From Bacteroidota bacterium (lineage in GTDB: Bacteria > Bacteroidota > Bacteroidia > Cytophagales > Hymenobacteraceae): a stretch of 7,734 nt of DNA. The notes beneath the pieces are model-generated. The model searched no databases. It was not told the DNA's origin and saw nothing but the letters and a program-made list of their open reading frames with translations. A program made the translations under genes and the position numbers. This document shows positions 1 to 6,107 of this stretch, piece by piece; position 1 is the stretch's first letter; the number at the start of each line of letters is the position of its first letter. Location of the stretch: NCBI GenBank assembly GCA_023424725.1, contig JAFADQ010000235.1, positions 1 through 7,734 of the forward strand. Reading direction: 5' to 3'.

Positions 1-411
1 ATACAAAATTACCGGCACCGGCGAGTTATCGGCCAGTTTAGTATAATGCTGGTAAATACCGATTTGTGTGGGCTTGTTATAGCATGGGCTCACCGATAAA
101 ATCGCATCTATTCCGGTAAAATCAAACTCCTTAATTTGATCTATTAATGCTTGTGTGTTGTTACCGCCAATGCCGTACACAACAGGCACGCGGCCGTTTA
201 TGTGCTCTCGCGCGCAAGCCAGCAACTCCTGCTTTTCTTTGATAGTAGTGGTTACAGATTCGCCGGTGGTGCCGTTAATTACCAGGTAATCTACGCCGCC
301 GTTTATGGTGTGGTCAATCAATCTGCGAAAGCCATCCAGGTCTATTTCTTCGTCTTTTGTAAGGGGCGTAACAAGTGCTACGCCGGTTCCTTTTAGTTTA
401 TTTATGTCCAT
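1..411 (-). CDS. dapA: 4-hydroxy-tetrahydrodipicolinate synthase, N-terminal 137 residues (gene runs off the left edge)
   Basis: This is the first half of DapA, the cytoplasmic class I aldolase-type enzyme that condenses pyruvate with aspartate semialdehyde in the diaminopimelate/lysine pathway. The frame is open from ATG at 411 to base 1 with no stop; the family is about 290-300 residues, so a little over half is missing. Visible landmarks are the opening GTGVALVTP (residues 8-16), the substrate loop GTTGES (47-52, with Thr48/Thr49 at the place of E. coli Thr44/Thr45), and SPCYNKP (108-114), whose Tyr111 matches Tyr107 of the E. coli catalytic triad. The last visible residue, Tyr137, lines up with E. 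coli Tyr133. The Schiff-base lysine is beyond the window. Cys110 replaces the first Tyr of the usual YYN. The gene lies 149 bases downstream of ligA on the same strand. No TAnnTTTG box is visible before it, so read-through from ligA is plausible (inference). Confidence 0.95.
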   Translation of the reverse strand, partial: MDINKLKGTGVALVTPLTKDEEIDLDGFRRLIDHTINGGVDYLVINGTTGESVTTTIKEKQELLACAREHINGRVPVVYGIGGNNTQALIDQIKEFDFTGIDAILSVSPCYNKPTQIGIYQHYTKLADNSPVPVILY

Positions 412-465
412 TTTTTCGGTTGTGATGGCAGGTTTTTTGGCCTCGCCAGGGTTTTTAATTCAGCG

Positions 466-560
466 CCCTTGCTCGCCAGAGGCGAGTGTGAAATATTGGT
501 CGGCATTTTAAATCGGCCAGAGGCCAGCCGTAGCTCACACTCGCCAGAGCCGAGCGAGGG
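466..560. repeat. Compact palindromic (REP/MITE-like) element between ligA and dapA
   Basis: The ends form imperfect terminal inverted repeats: 466-491 against the complement of 535-560, 26 positions with 5 mismatches. They include a perfect 11-bp arm, GGCGAGTGTGA (481-491) with TCACACTCGCC (535-545). Within it are small hairpins sharing the core GCCAGAGGC: CTCGCC-AGA-GGCGAG (472-486, perfect), GGCC-AGA-GGCC (515-525, perfect) and a degenerate copy CTCGCCAGAGCCGAG (540-554). A further CTCGCCAG lies outside at 442-449. The element abuts the ligA stop codon. It holds no ORF of note. It could be a non-autonomous mobile repeat, a REP-type sequence, or an mRNA-stabilising or attenuating structure in the ligA-dapA transcript. 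The identity is inferred from structure only. Confidence 0.6.
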
Positions 561-2627
561 TTAACTGTTTATCATTTGTTCAAATTCTTCTTCAGAAATA
601 ATTTTTACGCCCAGGCTGTTGGCTTTTTCGAGCTTTGCCGGGCCCATATTATCGCCGGCTACCAGATACGACAGCTTTGCCGAAACCGACGACACTACTT
701 TGCCGCCGTTGGCTGTAATAATGTCTTTGAGTTCGTCGCGGCCATATTTGCTGAAAACGCCGGAAATAACGAAGGTAGAGCCGGAGAGTTTGTTGCTCAC
801 GGCCTCTTTTTTGCCGCCCGCAGCCTCCAGGTTCAGGCCCTTTTCGCGCAAACGTGCTATCATTTCGCGGTGTAGCGGCAGCTCAAAATAAGCCATCAGA
901 CTTTTCGCGATGCGCTCGCCTATTTCGTGTACGGCAATTAATTCTTCTTCAGTAGCCTGCACCAAATTATCTATAGTGCCAAAATGTTCGGCCAGTTTTT
1001 GCGCAACGGTTGCGCCCACGTGCCTGATTCCTAACGCAAAAAGCAAGCGCTCGAACGGCGCCTGTTTAGAGGCTTCTATGCTTTGTATCAGGTTATCTAC
1101 GGTTTTTTGCTGAAGCCTGCGTGTAAGTGGTTTTCTTGCTTCGCCGTGTGGAGTATCCTGGCGCTCAAAAACTACTTCCAGGCCCAGGAGTTGCTCTGGT
1201 TTCAGGTCGTAAATATCGGCCAGGTTTTGCAGCAAACCTTTGTTGATGAGCAATTGCAGCGTTTCTGGACCCAAGCCTTCTATGTTCATGGCTTTGCGCG
1301 ATACAAAGTGCTCGAAACGGGCCAGTTGCTGTGGCGGACAACCCTCTTCGTTGGGGCAATAATGGTTGGCTTCGCCTTCCTGGCGTATTAACTCGCTGCC
1401 GCAGGCAGGGCATGATGCGGGATAAATAACAGGAAAACTTTCTTCTGGCCGGCTTTCCAGTACTACGCCTGTAACTTTTGGAATGATTTCGCCGCCTTTT
1501 TCTACCAGAACCGTATCGCCGATGCGCAAATCGAGGCGCTCTATTTCGTTGGCGTTGTGCAGCGAGGCGCGTTTTACGGTGGTTCCGGCAAGCAAAACGG
1601 GCTGTAGTAAAGCAACAGGAGTTACCGCGCCGGTACGGCCCACGTTGTATTCTATGTCGTTAAGTTTTGTAATTCCCTGTTCTGAGGCGTATTTGTAGGC
1701 AATGGCCCAGCGCGGACTTTTAGCTGTAAACCCCAGCTCTGCCTGCTGAGCGAAATTATCTACCTTAATTACCACCCCATCGGTAGCAAGTGGCAGTTCG
1801 GCGCGTTTGGTTTCCCACTTGTTTATGTAAGCCATTATTTCATCTATGCTGCCGCAAACTTCCCAGGCATCCGACACCGGAAATCCCCATTTTTTTAGCG
1901 CTTCCAGGCTTTCGGAGTGAGAAGCGAAGGGCAGATTATCGCCTACGAGGCTGTACACAAACAAATCGAGCTTGCGGGCGGCTGTTATGGCCGAGTTTTG
2001 CTGTTTAAGTGTGCCGGAGGTTGCGTTGCGAGGGTTGGCCAACAGCATTTCGCCTTCGGCTTCGCGCTGCTGGTTTATGCGTTTAAACTCTGGCCAGGGC
2101 ATAAAAACTTCGCCGCGCACTTCAAACTCTGCCGGCCAGTTGCCGGGTTGCAAACGCAGCGGAACATTGCGTATGGTGCGGGCATTGTTGGTGATGTTAT
2201 CGCCGCGGGTGCCATCGCCGCGGGTTACGGCGGCGGTGAGAATGCCGTTGCTGTAATGCAGCGAAATAGCCACGCCATCAAACTTTTGCTCGCACACATA
2301 GCGCACATCGTCGCCGGTAACTTTACGTACGCGCCCATCAAAATCGGTTACTTCCTGCTCGTTGTAAGTATTGCTGAGCGAAAGCATGGGATAGCGGTGC
2401 ACCACCGTTTCGAAGTTTTTGGTGATGGTGCCGCCTACGCGCAGGGTTGGTGAATCGGGCTGTTGAAACTCCGGGAACTGCGTTTCCAGGTCTTGCAATT
2501 CGCGCAGCATTTGGTCGAACTCGCGGTCTGAAACCTCAGAAACGTGGTTTTGGTAATATTGGTAATTGAGGTGATGAAGGCGGCCGGTGAGTTCTTCTAT
2601 CCGCTTCTGTGCCTCTTGTGGTGTCAT
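561..2627 (-). CDS. ligA: NAD-dependent DNA ligase LigA
   Basis: LigA seals nicks in duplex DNA during replication and repair, using NAD+ to adenylate an active-site lysine. The protein is complete at 688 residues (E. coli has 671). Domains in order: Ia NAD-binding helices (about 1-60, with Tyr22, Asp34, Phe37 and Asp38, so the usual Tyr of the DxxYD motif is Phe); nucleotidyltransferase with KFDG (115-118, Lys115 catalytic), GEVF (172-175), DGVVIK (283-288) and WAIAYKY (307-313); OB fold (about 318-400); C4 zinc finger with Cys406, Cys409, Cys424 and Cys430; helix-hairpin-helix region (about 445-590); BRCT domain (about 612-688). An insertion around 484-504, before the QxKTVDNL helix, explains most of the extra length. 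The frame also has an ATG at 2699 that would add 24 residues. The start at 2627 is preferred because the family begins just before the Ia helix and the extra part reads through a short DNA repeat. A TAGATTTG promoter box lies upstream at 2761-2768. Confidence 0.97.
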   Translation of the reverse strand: MTPQEAQKRIEELTGRLHHLNYQYYQNHVSEVSDREFDQMLRELQDLETQFPEFQQPDSPTLRVGGTITKNFETVVHRYPMLSLSNTYNEQEVTDFDGRVRKVTGDDVRYVCEQKFDGVAISLHYSNGILTAAVTRGDGTRGDNITNNARTIRNVPLRLQPGNWPAEFEVRGEVFMPWPEFKRINQQREAEGEMLLANPRNATSGTLKQQNSAITAARKLDLFVYSLVGDNLPFASHSESLEALKKWGFPVSDAWEVCGSIDEIMAYINKWETKRAELPLATDGVVIKVDNFAQQAELGFTAKSPRWAIAYKYASEQGITKLNDIEYNVGRTGAVTPVALLQPVLLAGTTVKRASLHNANEIERLDLRIGDTVLVEKGGEIIPKVTGVVLESRPEESFPVIYPASCPACGSELIRQEGEANHYCPNEEGCPPQQLARFEHFVSRKAMNIEGLGPETLQLLINKGLLQNLADIYDLKPEQLLGLEVVFERQDTPHGEARKPLTRRLQQKTVDNLIQSIEASKQAPFERLLFALGIRHVGATVAQKLAEHFGTIDNLVQATEEELIAVHEIGERIAKSLMAYFELPLHREMIARLREKGLNLEAAGGKKEAVSNKLSGSTFVISGVFSKYGRDELKDIITANGGKVVSSVSAKLSYLVAGDNMGPAKLEKANSLGVKIISEEEFEQMINS

Positions 2628-2636
2628 GATAGTATA

Positions 2637-2660
2637 GGGTAGTGAGTATTGGGTAGTGAG
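2637..2660. repeat. Short direct repeat just upstream of the preferred ligA start
   Basis: GGGTAGTGAG occurs at 2637-2646 and again at 2651-2660, separated by TATT. It lies between the two possible ligA start codons (2699 and 2627) and, if the longer start were used, would encode part of an unconserved leader. The repetitive character suggests an untranslated leader rather than coding sequence (inference). Confidence 0.6.
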
Positions 2661-2760
2661 ACAAAAGTGCCTTATTTCTGTTTTTTTTGCACTAAGCATT
2701 TAATTAAGGTGAAAAATTGCCTCAAATGCTCTTGTTTTTGGTGCCCGCAGCTATAAAGTT

Positions 2761-2795
2761 CAAATCTACTCAAACCAAGCCAGCGGATAAAACAA
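2761..2795 (-). promoter_or_regulatory. Candidate ligA promoter (Bacteroidota type)
   Basis: On the minus strand TAGATTTG (2768-2761) fits the Bacteroidota -7 consensus TAnnTTTG exactly. The nearest plausible -33 TTG is at 2795-2793, 24 bases upstream, slightly longer than the usual 17-23, and it overlaps the T-rich tail of the preceding terminator. Transcription would begin near 2754, upstream of both candidate ligA starts. Confidence 0.4.
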
Positions 2796-2820
2796 AAGGA
2801 GCACGAAAATCATGCTCCTT
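2786..2820 (-). terminator. Rho-independent-type terminator of the DUF4920 lipoprotein gene
   Basis: On the minus strand an 8-bp perfect stem, AAGGAGCA (2820-2813) with TGCTCCTT (2803-2796), has a 9-base loop and is followed by a T-rich tract at 2795-2786. It begins 28 bases after the stop codon of the lipoprotein gene and separates that gene from ligA. Confidence 0.75.
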
Positions 2821-2847
2821 CTGCCTGTTCGCTAAATATTTTTAGAT

Positions 2848-3372
2848 TTATTTTTTCAGAATAACTCCGTCGGCTACAAAAGAGATAGTTTTCTTTGGCT
2901 CGGTTATCATCGCTATTTCGTCGGCCGATTTTCCGGCGTCTTCGGCATAGTGGCGCTGGTCTTCAACAGACATTATTTCGCGGAAAGCCCAGCCTTCCAT
3001 AATTGCCTTTTTGCCTTTGTTTACTTCGGGGTTTGTGGTGTCTACAGGTACAAAAAAGCCATAATCTTTAAACGTCACCATTATCGGCTCCTGGCCTTCG
3101 CCGGTTTCTACCTTCATCCAGCAGCCTTTTTTGGTGCAGCTGCTTTGTACTTCCGACGCCAGTTTTACTTGTACCGAATCCTGGTTTTCCAGTTGCTTTA
3201 GTAATTCTTCGGTGCTAATGGCGCCTTCTTCGGTAATGGTTTCGCCGTAAGTGGCAACGGTTTCGGTGCCGGTTTGGGTTGTTTCTGTGGTTGCCTCTGT
3301 GGTGGTTTCTGTGTTTTGAGAGCAGGCCGCGAACATGGCGGCGGCGCCAAAGGCAAGAAATAACTTTTTCAT
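2848..3372 (-). CDS. DUF4920 domain-containing lipoprotein
   Basis: This is a 174-residue exported lipoprotein of unknown function. The N-terminus is a lipoprotein signal peptide: Lys2-Lys3, hydrophobic 4-16, lipobox FAAC with Cys17 as the lipidated residue. A Thr/Glu-rich linker (about 20-40) follows, then the folded domain (about 42-174). The domain carries the feature I associate with DUF4920, a CxxxxC pair inside SSCTKKGCWMKV (Cys79 and Cys84), followed by VTFKDYGFFVP (99-109) and a C-terminal ISFVADGVIL strand (163-172). DUF4920 proteins are found mainly in Bacteroidota and have no assigned biochemical role as far as I know. The Cys pair could bind metal or form a disulfide, but that is speculation. 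The gene has its own promoter (3397-3427) and terminator (2786-2820), so it is probably monocistronic. The start at 3372 is fixed by the signal peptide. Confidence 0.88.
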   Translation of the reverse strand: MKKLFLAFGAAAMFAACSQNTETTTEATTETTQTGTETVATYGETITEEGAISTEELLKQLENQDSVQVKLASEVQSSCTKKGCWMKVETGEGQEPIMVTFKDYGFFVPVDTTNPEVNKGKKAIMEGWAFREIMSVEDQRHYAEDAGKSADEIAMITEPKKTISFVADGVILKK

Positions 3373-3396
3373 GGTTTAGTTAAATAGATAGAGCCG

Positions 3397-3427
3397 CAAA
3401 GGTAATCTTTTGGCGGCAATTCGTCAA
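3397..3427 (-). promoter_or_regulatory. Promoter of the DUF4920 lipoprotein gene (Bacteroidota type)
   Basis: On the minus strand a -33 TTG at 3427-3425 is separated by exactly 20 bases from TACCTTTG at 3404-3397, an exact match to the Bacteroidota TTG-N17-23-TAnnTTTG promoter. The predicted transcript starts near 3390, giving a short leader of about 18 bases before the ATG at 3372. It sits in the 66-base gap after the upstream gene's stop codon. Confidence 0.7.
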
Positions 3428-3438
3428 CTTCGCTGGTT

Positions 3439-4191
3439 TCAGATTTTGGTGTCTGGCGGGGTGGTTTTTGGGTTCTCCAGCTTTTCTAATTGTGTGTAGG
3501 TTTTTAGCTTGCCGCTTTTCTTTCTTACCTCAGACCTGACTACGCCTAAGCCAGGCGTAACAAACTCAACAATATAATTCCGGGAGGTGAAAGAGAAGGC
3601 TTTGGAGCCGCGTTTTAACTCTGTAACATACGAAATCCGAAGGCACCGGAAAGTGCCAGCCGGAGTTACGACATTCTGTTCGGCTTCTACAATCCGGGAA
3701 ATGGCATCGGTAGCAATGGTGGCGATTTTTACGGGGCCGGTGTTTACCTCTACAATATGCGCCGCTTGCCGTAAGGTGTCGCCGGGCTTTGCATTGGCAG
3801 GATAATGTATGTTTTTGCCATCGAAAGAAAACTCTTTATCGTCGAAAAGAACCAGGTTATCCGGATCGCCAAGAATTGCCTTGTCGATGATTAGCTTATC
3901 GTCTTTGCAACCGATAAAATAATCGAAAGAATACTCCAGATCGCCGTCGCGCTCATAAATGCCGCACTTTATATGAGCCAGGGTGCGGTCTTCTAATTGC
4001 TGGAGTTTAATAACCTGGTGGCGCGAAATATACGTCGGTTTAGATTTTTTCTTTTTGTAGGTTTTATATTCCAGCGTAGTGTTTTCCTGGTATAGTAAAC
4101 CGTCCGGGCAGCCCTGCGCCGCAACATCGGGCCCGGGCAATATGCAAATCAAAAATATTAAAATCGAAATAATTCTGGCTTCTAAACCCAT
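3439..4191 (-). CDS. Secreted DUF3108/TapB-like protein of unknown function
   Basis: This is a 250-residue exported protein. The signal peptide has Arg6, a hydrophobic core (7-18) and a likely cleavage after VAA (23-25). The mature part is predicted to be mostly beta strand. The N-terminal YQENTTLEYKTY segment (34-45), the central VTPAGTFRCLRISY segment (175-188) and the near-terminal TPGLGVVRSEVRKKSG segment (212-227) match the pattern I associate with Bacteroidota DUF3108/TapB-type proteins: beta-rich, with a 'TPAGTF..' turn and a 'GLGVV..E' strand. Four Cys remain after cleavage (28, 76, 95, 183). There is no lipobox, so it is probably periplasmic or loosely envelope-bound. The tail after about residue 236 is Pro/Thr/Lys-rich. 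It lies between two other exported-protein genes on the same strand but is separated from each by 66 and 138 bases. I saw no clear promoter box. The family assignment is from motif memory and is moderate; no function is assigned. Confidence 0.7.
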   Translation of the reverse strand: MGLEARIISILIFLICILPGPDVAAQGCPDGLLYQENTTLEYKTYKKKKSKPTYISRHQVIKLQQLEDRTLAHIKCGIYERDGDLEYSFDYFIGCKDDKLIIDKAILGDPDNLVLFDDKEFSFDGKNIHYPANAKPGDTLRQAAHIVEVNTGPVKIATIATDAISRIVEAEQNVVTPAGTFRCLRISYVTELKRGSKAFSFTSRNYIVEFVTPGLGVVRSEVRKKSGKLKTYTQLEKLENPKTTPPDTKI

Positions 4192-4329
4192 AAAATAATT
4201 GCCTTAAGGGCCAAAATCAAAAAAAACATAAATATGTATATATTGTTTATTTTATATTTGTACGAAATCCATACACAAAGTTTGCTATGGTTTTATAAAG
4301 TTGGAGTGTTGATTTTGAAAATTACGTAA

Positions 4330-4902
4330 TTACCTGGCAGTGTCTGTCTGATAAATCCAGCGGGCTTTTTCTATCACCACTTCTACCTGGCCCGAAACCA
4401 TGCCTGCGTAAGCTTGTGGCAGCACAATACCCGGGTCCCGCAGGTTAAAATCGAACACAGTAGAAAAAGTAAACTCGTTGCGCAAGGGTATAAAATTAAC
4501 TTCCGGAGCTATATCGCGTGGCCTGCCCTGCGCCAGCACCACACCCTCTAACCTGCGGTTTTGTACAATTGGGTCTAATGGTTGCAGCATTTCCATGGGT
4601 AAATCGAACGTAATTACCAGCTCCGGAAATTGCCGGGCCAGAAAAAGCTCCTGCAACAAAATTTGCGGACTGCCGGTGTTAGCCGGTGTGAAAGACGATA
4701 TGGGCACGCGCATTTCTAGTTTAGCTGTTTCCTGGTTTAGCCTGAATAATAATTGGTTAGAAAAATAAGAGTAGCGTATACTTTGGCCCGGTATGGTGAG
4801 CGTTATGTTATTGAGGCTGGTGTATGGAGCCTCTACCTGCGCCCTGAGTTGTAAGGCACAGAAAATCAGGCAAAAGCAAAGCAACGATTTATATAGTTTC
4901 AT
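4330..4902 (-). CDS. Divergent YceI-like secreted protein
   Basis: This is a 190-residue exported protein. The signal peptide is residues 1-21 (Lys2, Lys5, a hydrophobic core with three Cys, cleavage probably after LRA before Gln22). The mature part follows the order of elements of the YceI family, a lipocalin-like beta barrel that binds isoprenoid or lipid ligands: an early strand pair (FRLNQETAKLEMRVPISSF, 53-71), a segment resembling the 'FDxxxYP' helix and strand (ELFLARQFPELVITFDL, 85-101), a hairpin like the 'GxLTxxGxTxxv' element (LEGVVLAQGRPRDI, 118-131), and the final FDFNLRDPGI...VSGQVEVVIEK (150-179), resembling the usual 'ADYGI...EV.V' ending. Identity to typical YceI is clearly low, so ligand binding is inference. 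It is transcribed divergently from the oxidase subunit III-like gene across a 173-base gap. No exact TAnnTTTG box for this gene was found. Confidence 0.65.
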   Translation of the reverse strand: MKLYKSLLCFCLIFCALQLRAQVEAPYTSLNNITLTIPGQSIRYSYFSNQLLFRLNQETAKLEMRVPISSFTPANTGSPQILLQELFLARQFPELVITFDLPMEMLQPLDPIVQNRRLEGVVLAQGRPRDIAPEVNFIPLRNEFTFSTVFDFNLRDPGIVLPQAYAGMVSGQVEVVIEKARWIYQTDTAR

Positions 4903-4959
4903 GGTCTTTATATCAAGAGATAGATACTCCTTATACAGACGGCAGGCCGGATTGTTGCG

Positions 4960-4992
4960 TTGGCAGGCGTTTTACCGACTGTGCTAAATTTG
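4960..4992 (+). promoter_or_regulatory. Promoter of the oxidase subunit III-like gene (Bacteroidota type)
   Basis: TTG at 4960-4962, a 22-base spacer and TAAATTTG at 4985-4992 match the Bacteroidota TTG-N17-23-TAnnTTTG promoter. Transcription would start near 5000, leaving a leader of roughly 75 bases before the ATG at 5076. It lies in the gap between the divergent YceI-like gene and the oxidase gene. Confidence 0.65.
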
Positions 4993-5075
4993 CGAAAAAG
5001 TTGGGCCCTTAAATGCCGGTAAATGAAACATTAAATAAAAACCGGAGTTTTAACCAATAAGAACTACCAGAAATT

Positions 5076-5711
5076 ATGTTATCCGGAAAAGAAAGCAGAG
5101 TAGGGGTTGGACTTAAACCGCAGGCAGGCGCTCTAAAGCGGCTGCACCCTCATGTGCTTTTTACTTATCTGGGAGTTTCTGGCATATTTTTTATGTTTTG
5201 CGTATTGCTGGTAGCCTACGCCAGCGCACAGTTATATACGGTTAAAGACGCCAGCGCCCGTTTACCTTTTTCTTTTTTTGTAAGCTCTTGTGTGTTGGTG
5301 GTAAGCAGCGGCACCATTTGGCTGGCCTGCAGAGCCCAAAAAGCAGAGCAATACAAGGCAACTATTGCCTGGCTTACCGCAACCGTATCGTTAGGGTTGA
5401 TGTTTCTGGCCCTGCAGCTTATCGGCTGGAATGCACTACAATTGCAAGGAATTTATGTAAATGGTTTTGCTGCCGGAAGCTATTTATACCTTATTTCGGG
5501 CCTGCATTTGTTGCATGTTGTAGCCGGGCTTGTGCTGGTAGTTTGGGTTATGTCGTTCGCGGTAAAAGCTACAATAGATAATATAAGCGCGCTAATTTAC
5601 AGCACCGATAAGTACCGGAAACTGCAGCTAAACCTTGTGGCCACTTACTGGCATTTTATGGGCGCTTTATGGCTGCTTATTTACCTGGTTTTTTACCTTC
5701 TGGCAGGCTGA
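5076..5711 (+). CDS. Heme-copper oxidase subunit III-like protein (short, five-helix form)
   Basis: This is a 211-residue integral membrane protein of the cytochrome c oxidase subunit III (COX3) family, a non-catalytic subunit of the terminal oxidase that stabilises subunit I. Five hydrophobic segments are visible at about 26-49, 65-85, 94-117, 133-160 and 188-210, the short form lacking the first two helices of mitochondrial COX3. Family motifs are SGLHLLHVVAG (141-151, His144 and His147) and TYWHFMGALWLL (190-201, His193). FLALQLIGW (110-118) sits where longer COX3 proteins have 'FxxxQxxEW', so the acidic residue is Gly here; likewise the Asp after YWHF is replaced by Gly at 196. I recall such changes in Bacteroidota orphan subunit III proteins. 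The gene stands alone: no subunit I, II or IV gene is adjacent in this window. It is the only plus-strand gene and has its own promoter. No Shine-Dalgarno sequence precedes the start, as usual in this phylum. Confidence 0.85.
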   Translation: MLSGKESRVGVGLKPQAGALKRLHPHVLFTYLGVSGIFFMFCVLLVAYASAQLYTVKDASARLPFSFFVSSCVLVVSSGTIWLACRAQKAEQYKATIAWLTATVSLGLMFLALQLIGWNALQLQGIYVNGFAAGSYLYLISGLHLLHVVAGLVLVVWVMSFAVKATIDNISALIYSTDKYRKLQLNLVATYWHFMGALWLLIYLVFYLLAG

Positions 5712-6026
5712 TTTTTGCCCTTCGCAGGTATAATTTATTAGAGATCGATAAGCAAATAACTTTCTTACTCTAATTTCATTCGCTAATCTTCCGGGGTTTA
5801 TTTGAGGCTGTAAATGGCAATTTTTGTGCTGTTACAGGATGAGTATATTTTGTTATGCCGGCCCGTTTTAATCCGTAATAATTTTGACTTGCTTCGCAAG
5901 CATATCCGCGCTGGAGCCCGGTGCTACAAAAAAAAATCAGCGCTTTAATTTGCCGGTTTTTATCTGCGATTTAAAGGCGGGTATACTTTGTTAAGTGAAT
6001 TACATTTTAATTGTTTCGGTGATTAT
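5712..6026. other. Gene-free stretch between the oxidase gene and the surface-protein terminator
   Basis: No plausible coding frame was found on either strand. Two weak inverted repeats are visible: CTTGC-TTC-GCAAG at 5888-5900, and GCGCTG (5908-5913) with CAGCGC (5938-5943) enclosing an A-run at 5928-5936. Either could form part of a terminator for the plus-strand oxidase gene, but neither is followed by a convincing T-tract and both are far (about 180-230 bases) from its stop codon. Otherwise it is AT-rich sequence in which I see nothing. Confidence 0.5.
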
Positions 6027-6071
6027 AAACCAAAAGGGCCGCCTCTGTAAACGGGGCAGCCCTTTTGGTTT
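6027..6071 (-). terminator. Strong hairpin terminator after the surface-protein gene
   Basis: A perfect 13-bp inverted repeat, AAACCAAAAGGGC (6027-6039) with GCCCTTTTGGTTT (6059-6071), can be extended by a further GCC/GGC pairing across one mismatch. The A-rich and T-rich flanks make it readable in both directions. It starts 37 bases beyond the stop codon of the minus-strand surface-protein gene, so it most likely ends that transcript. It could also stop any transcript coming rightward from the oxidase gene. Confidence 0.85.
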
Positions 6072-6107
6072 CTACCGGCCTGGTTTTTGGCCTTTGCAGC
6101 TTCGGTT

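Noticed and set aside
151..511. Plus-strand frames of 81 and 68 residues at the left end
   Set aside because: They are antisense to the confidently identified dapA and the palindromic element, with no recognisable protein features.
466..560. The palindromic cluster as a CRISPR fragment
   Set aside because: The similar units are irregularly spaced, internally palindromic and differ in sequence; there are no uniform spacers and no cas genes.
1917..2453. 178-residue plus-strand open frame inside ligA
   Set aside because: It lies wholly antisense to a well-conserved LigA coding region and shows no recognisable domain; it is a shadow frame.
4253..4260. Plus-strand TATATTTG matching the -7 promoter box
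   Set aside because: No TTG lies 17-23 bases upstream, the region is very AT-rich, and downstream there is only a minus-strand gene.
5888..5943. Two short hairpins as a terminator for the oxidase gene
   Set aside because: Stems are only 5-6 bp, they lie about 180-230 bases past the stop codon, and no good T-tract follows; mentioned only within the gene-free stretch.
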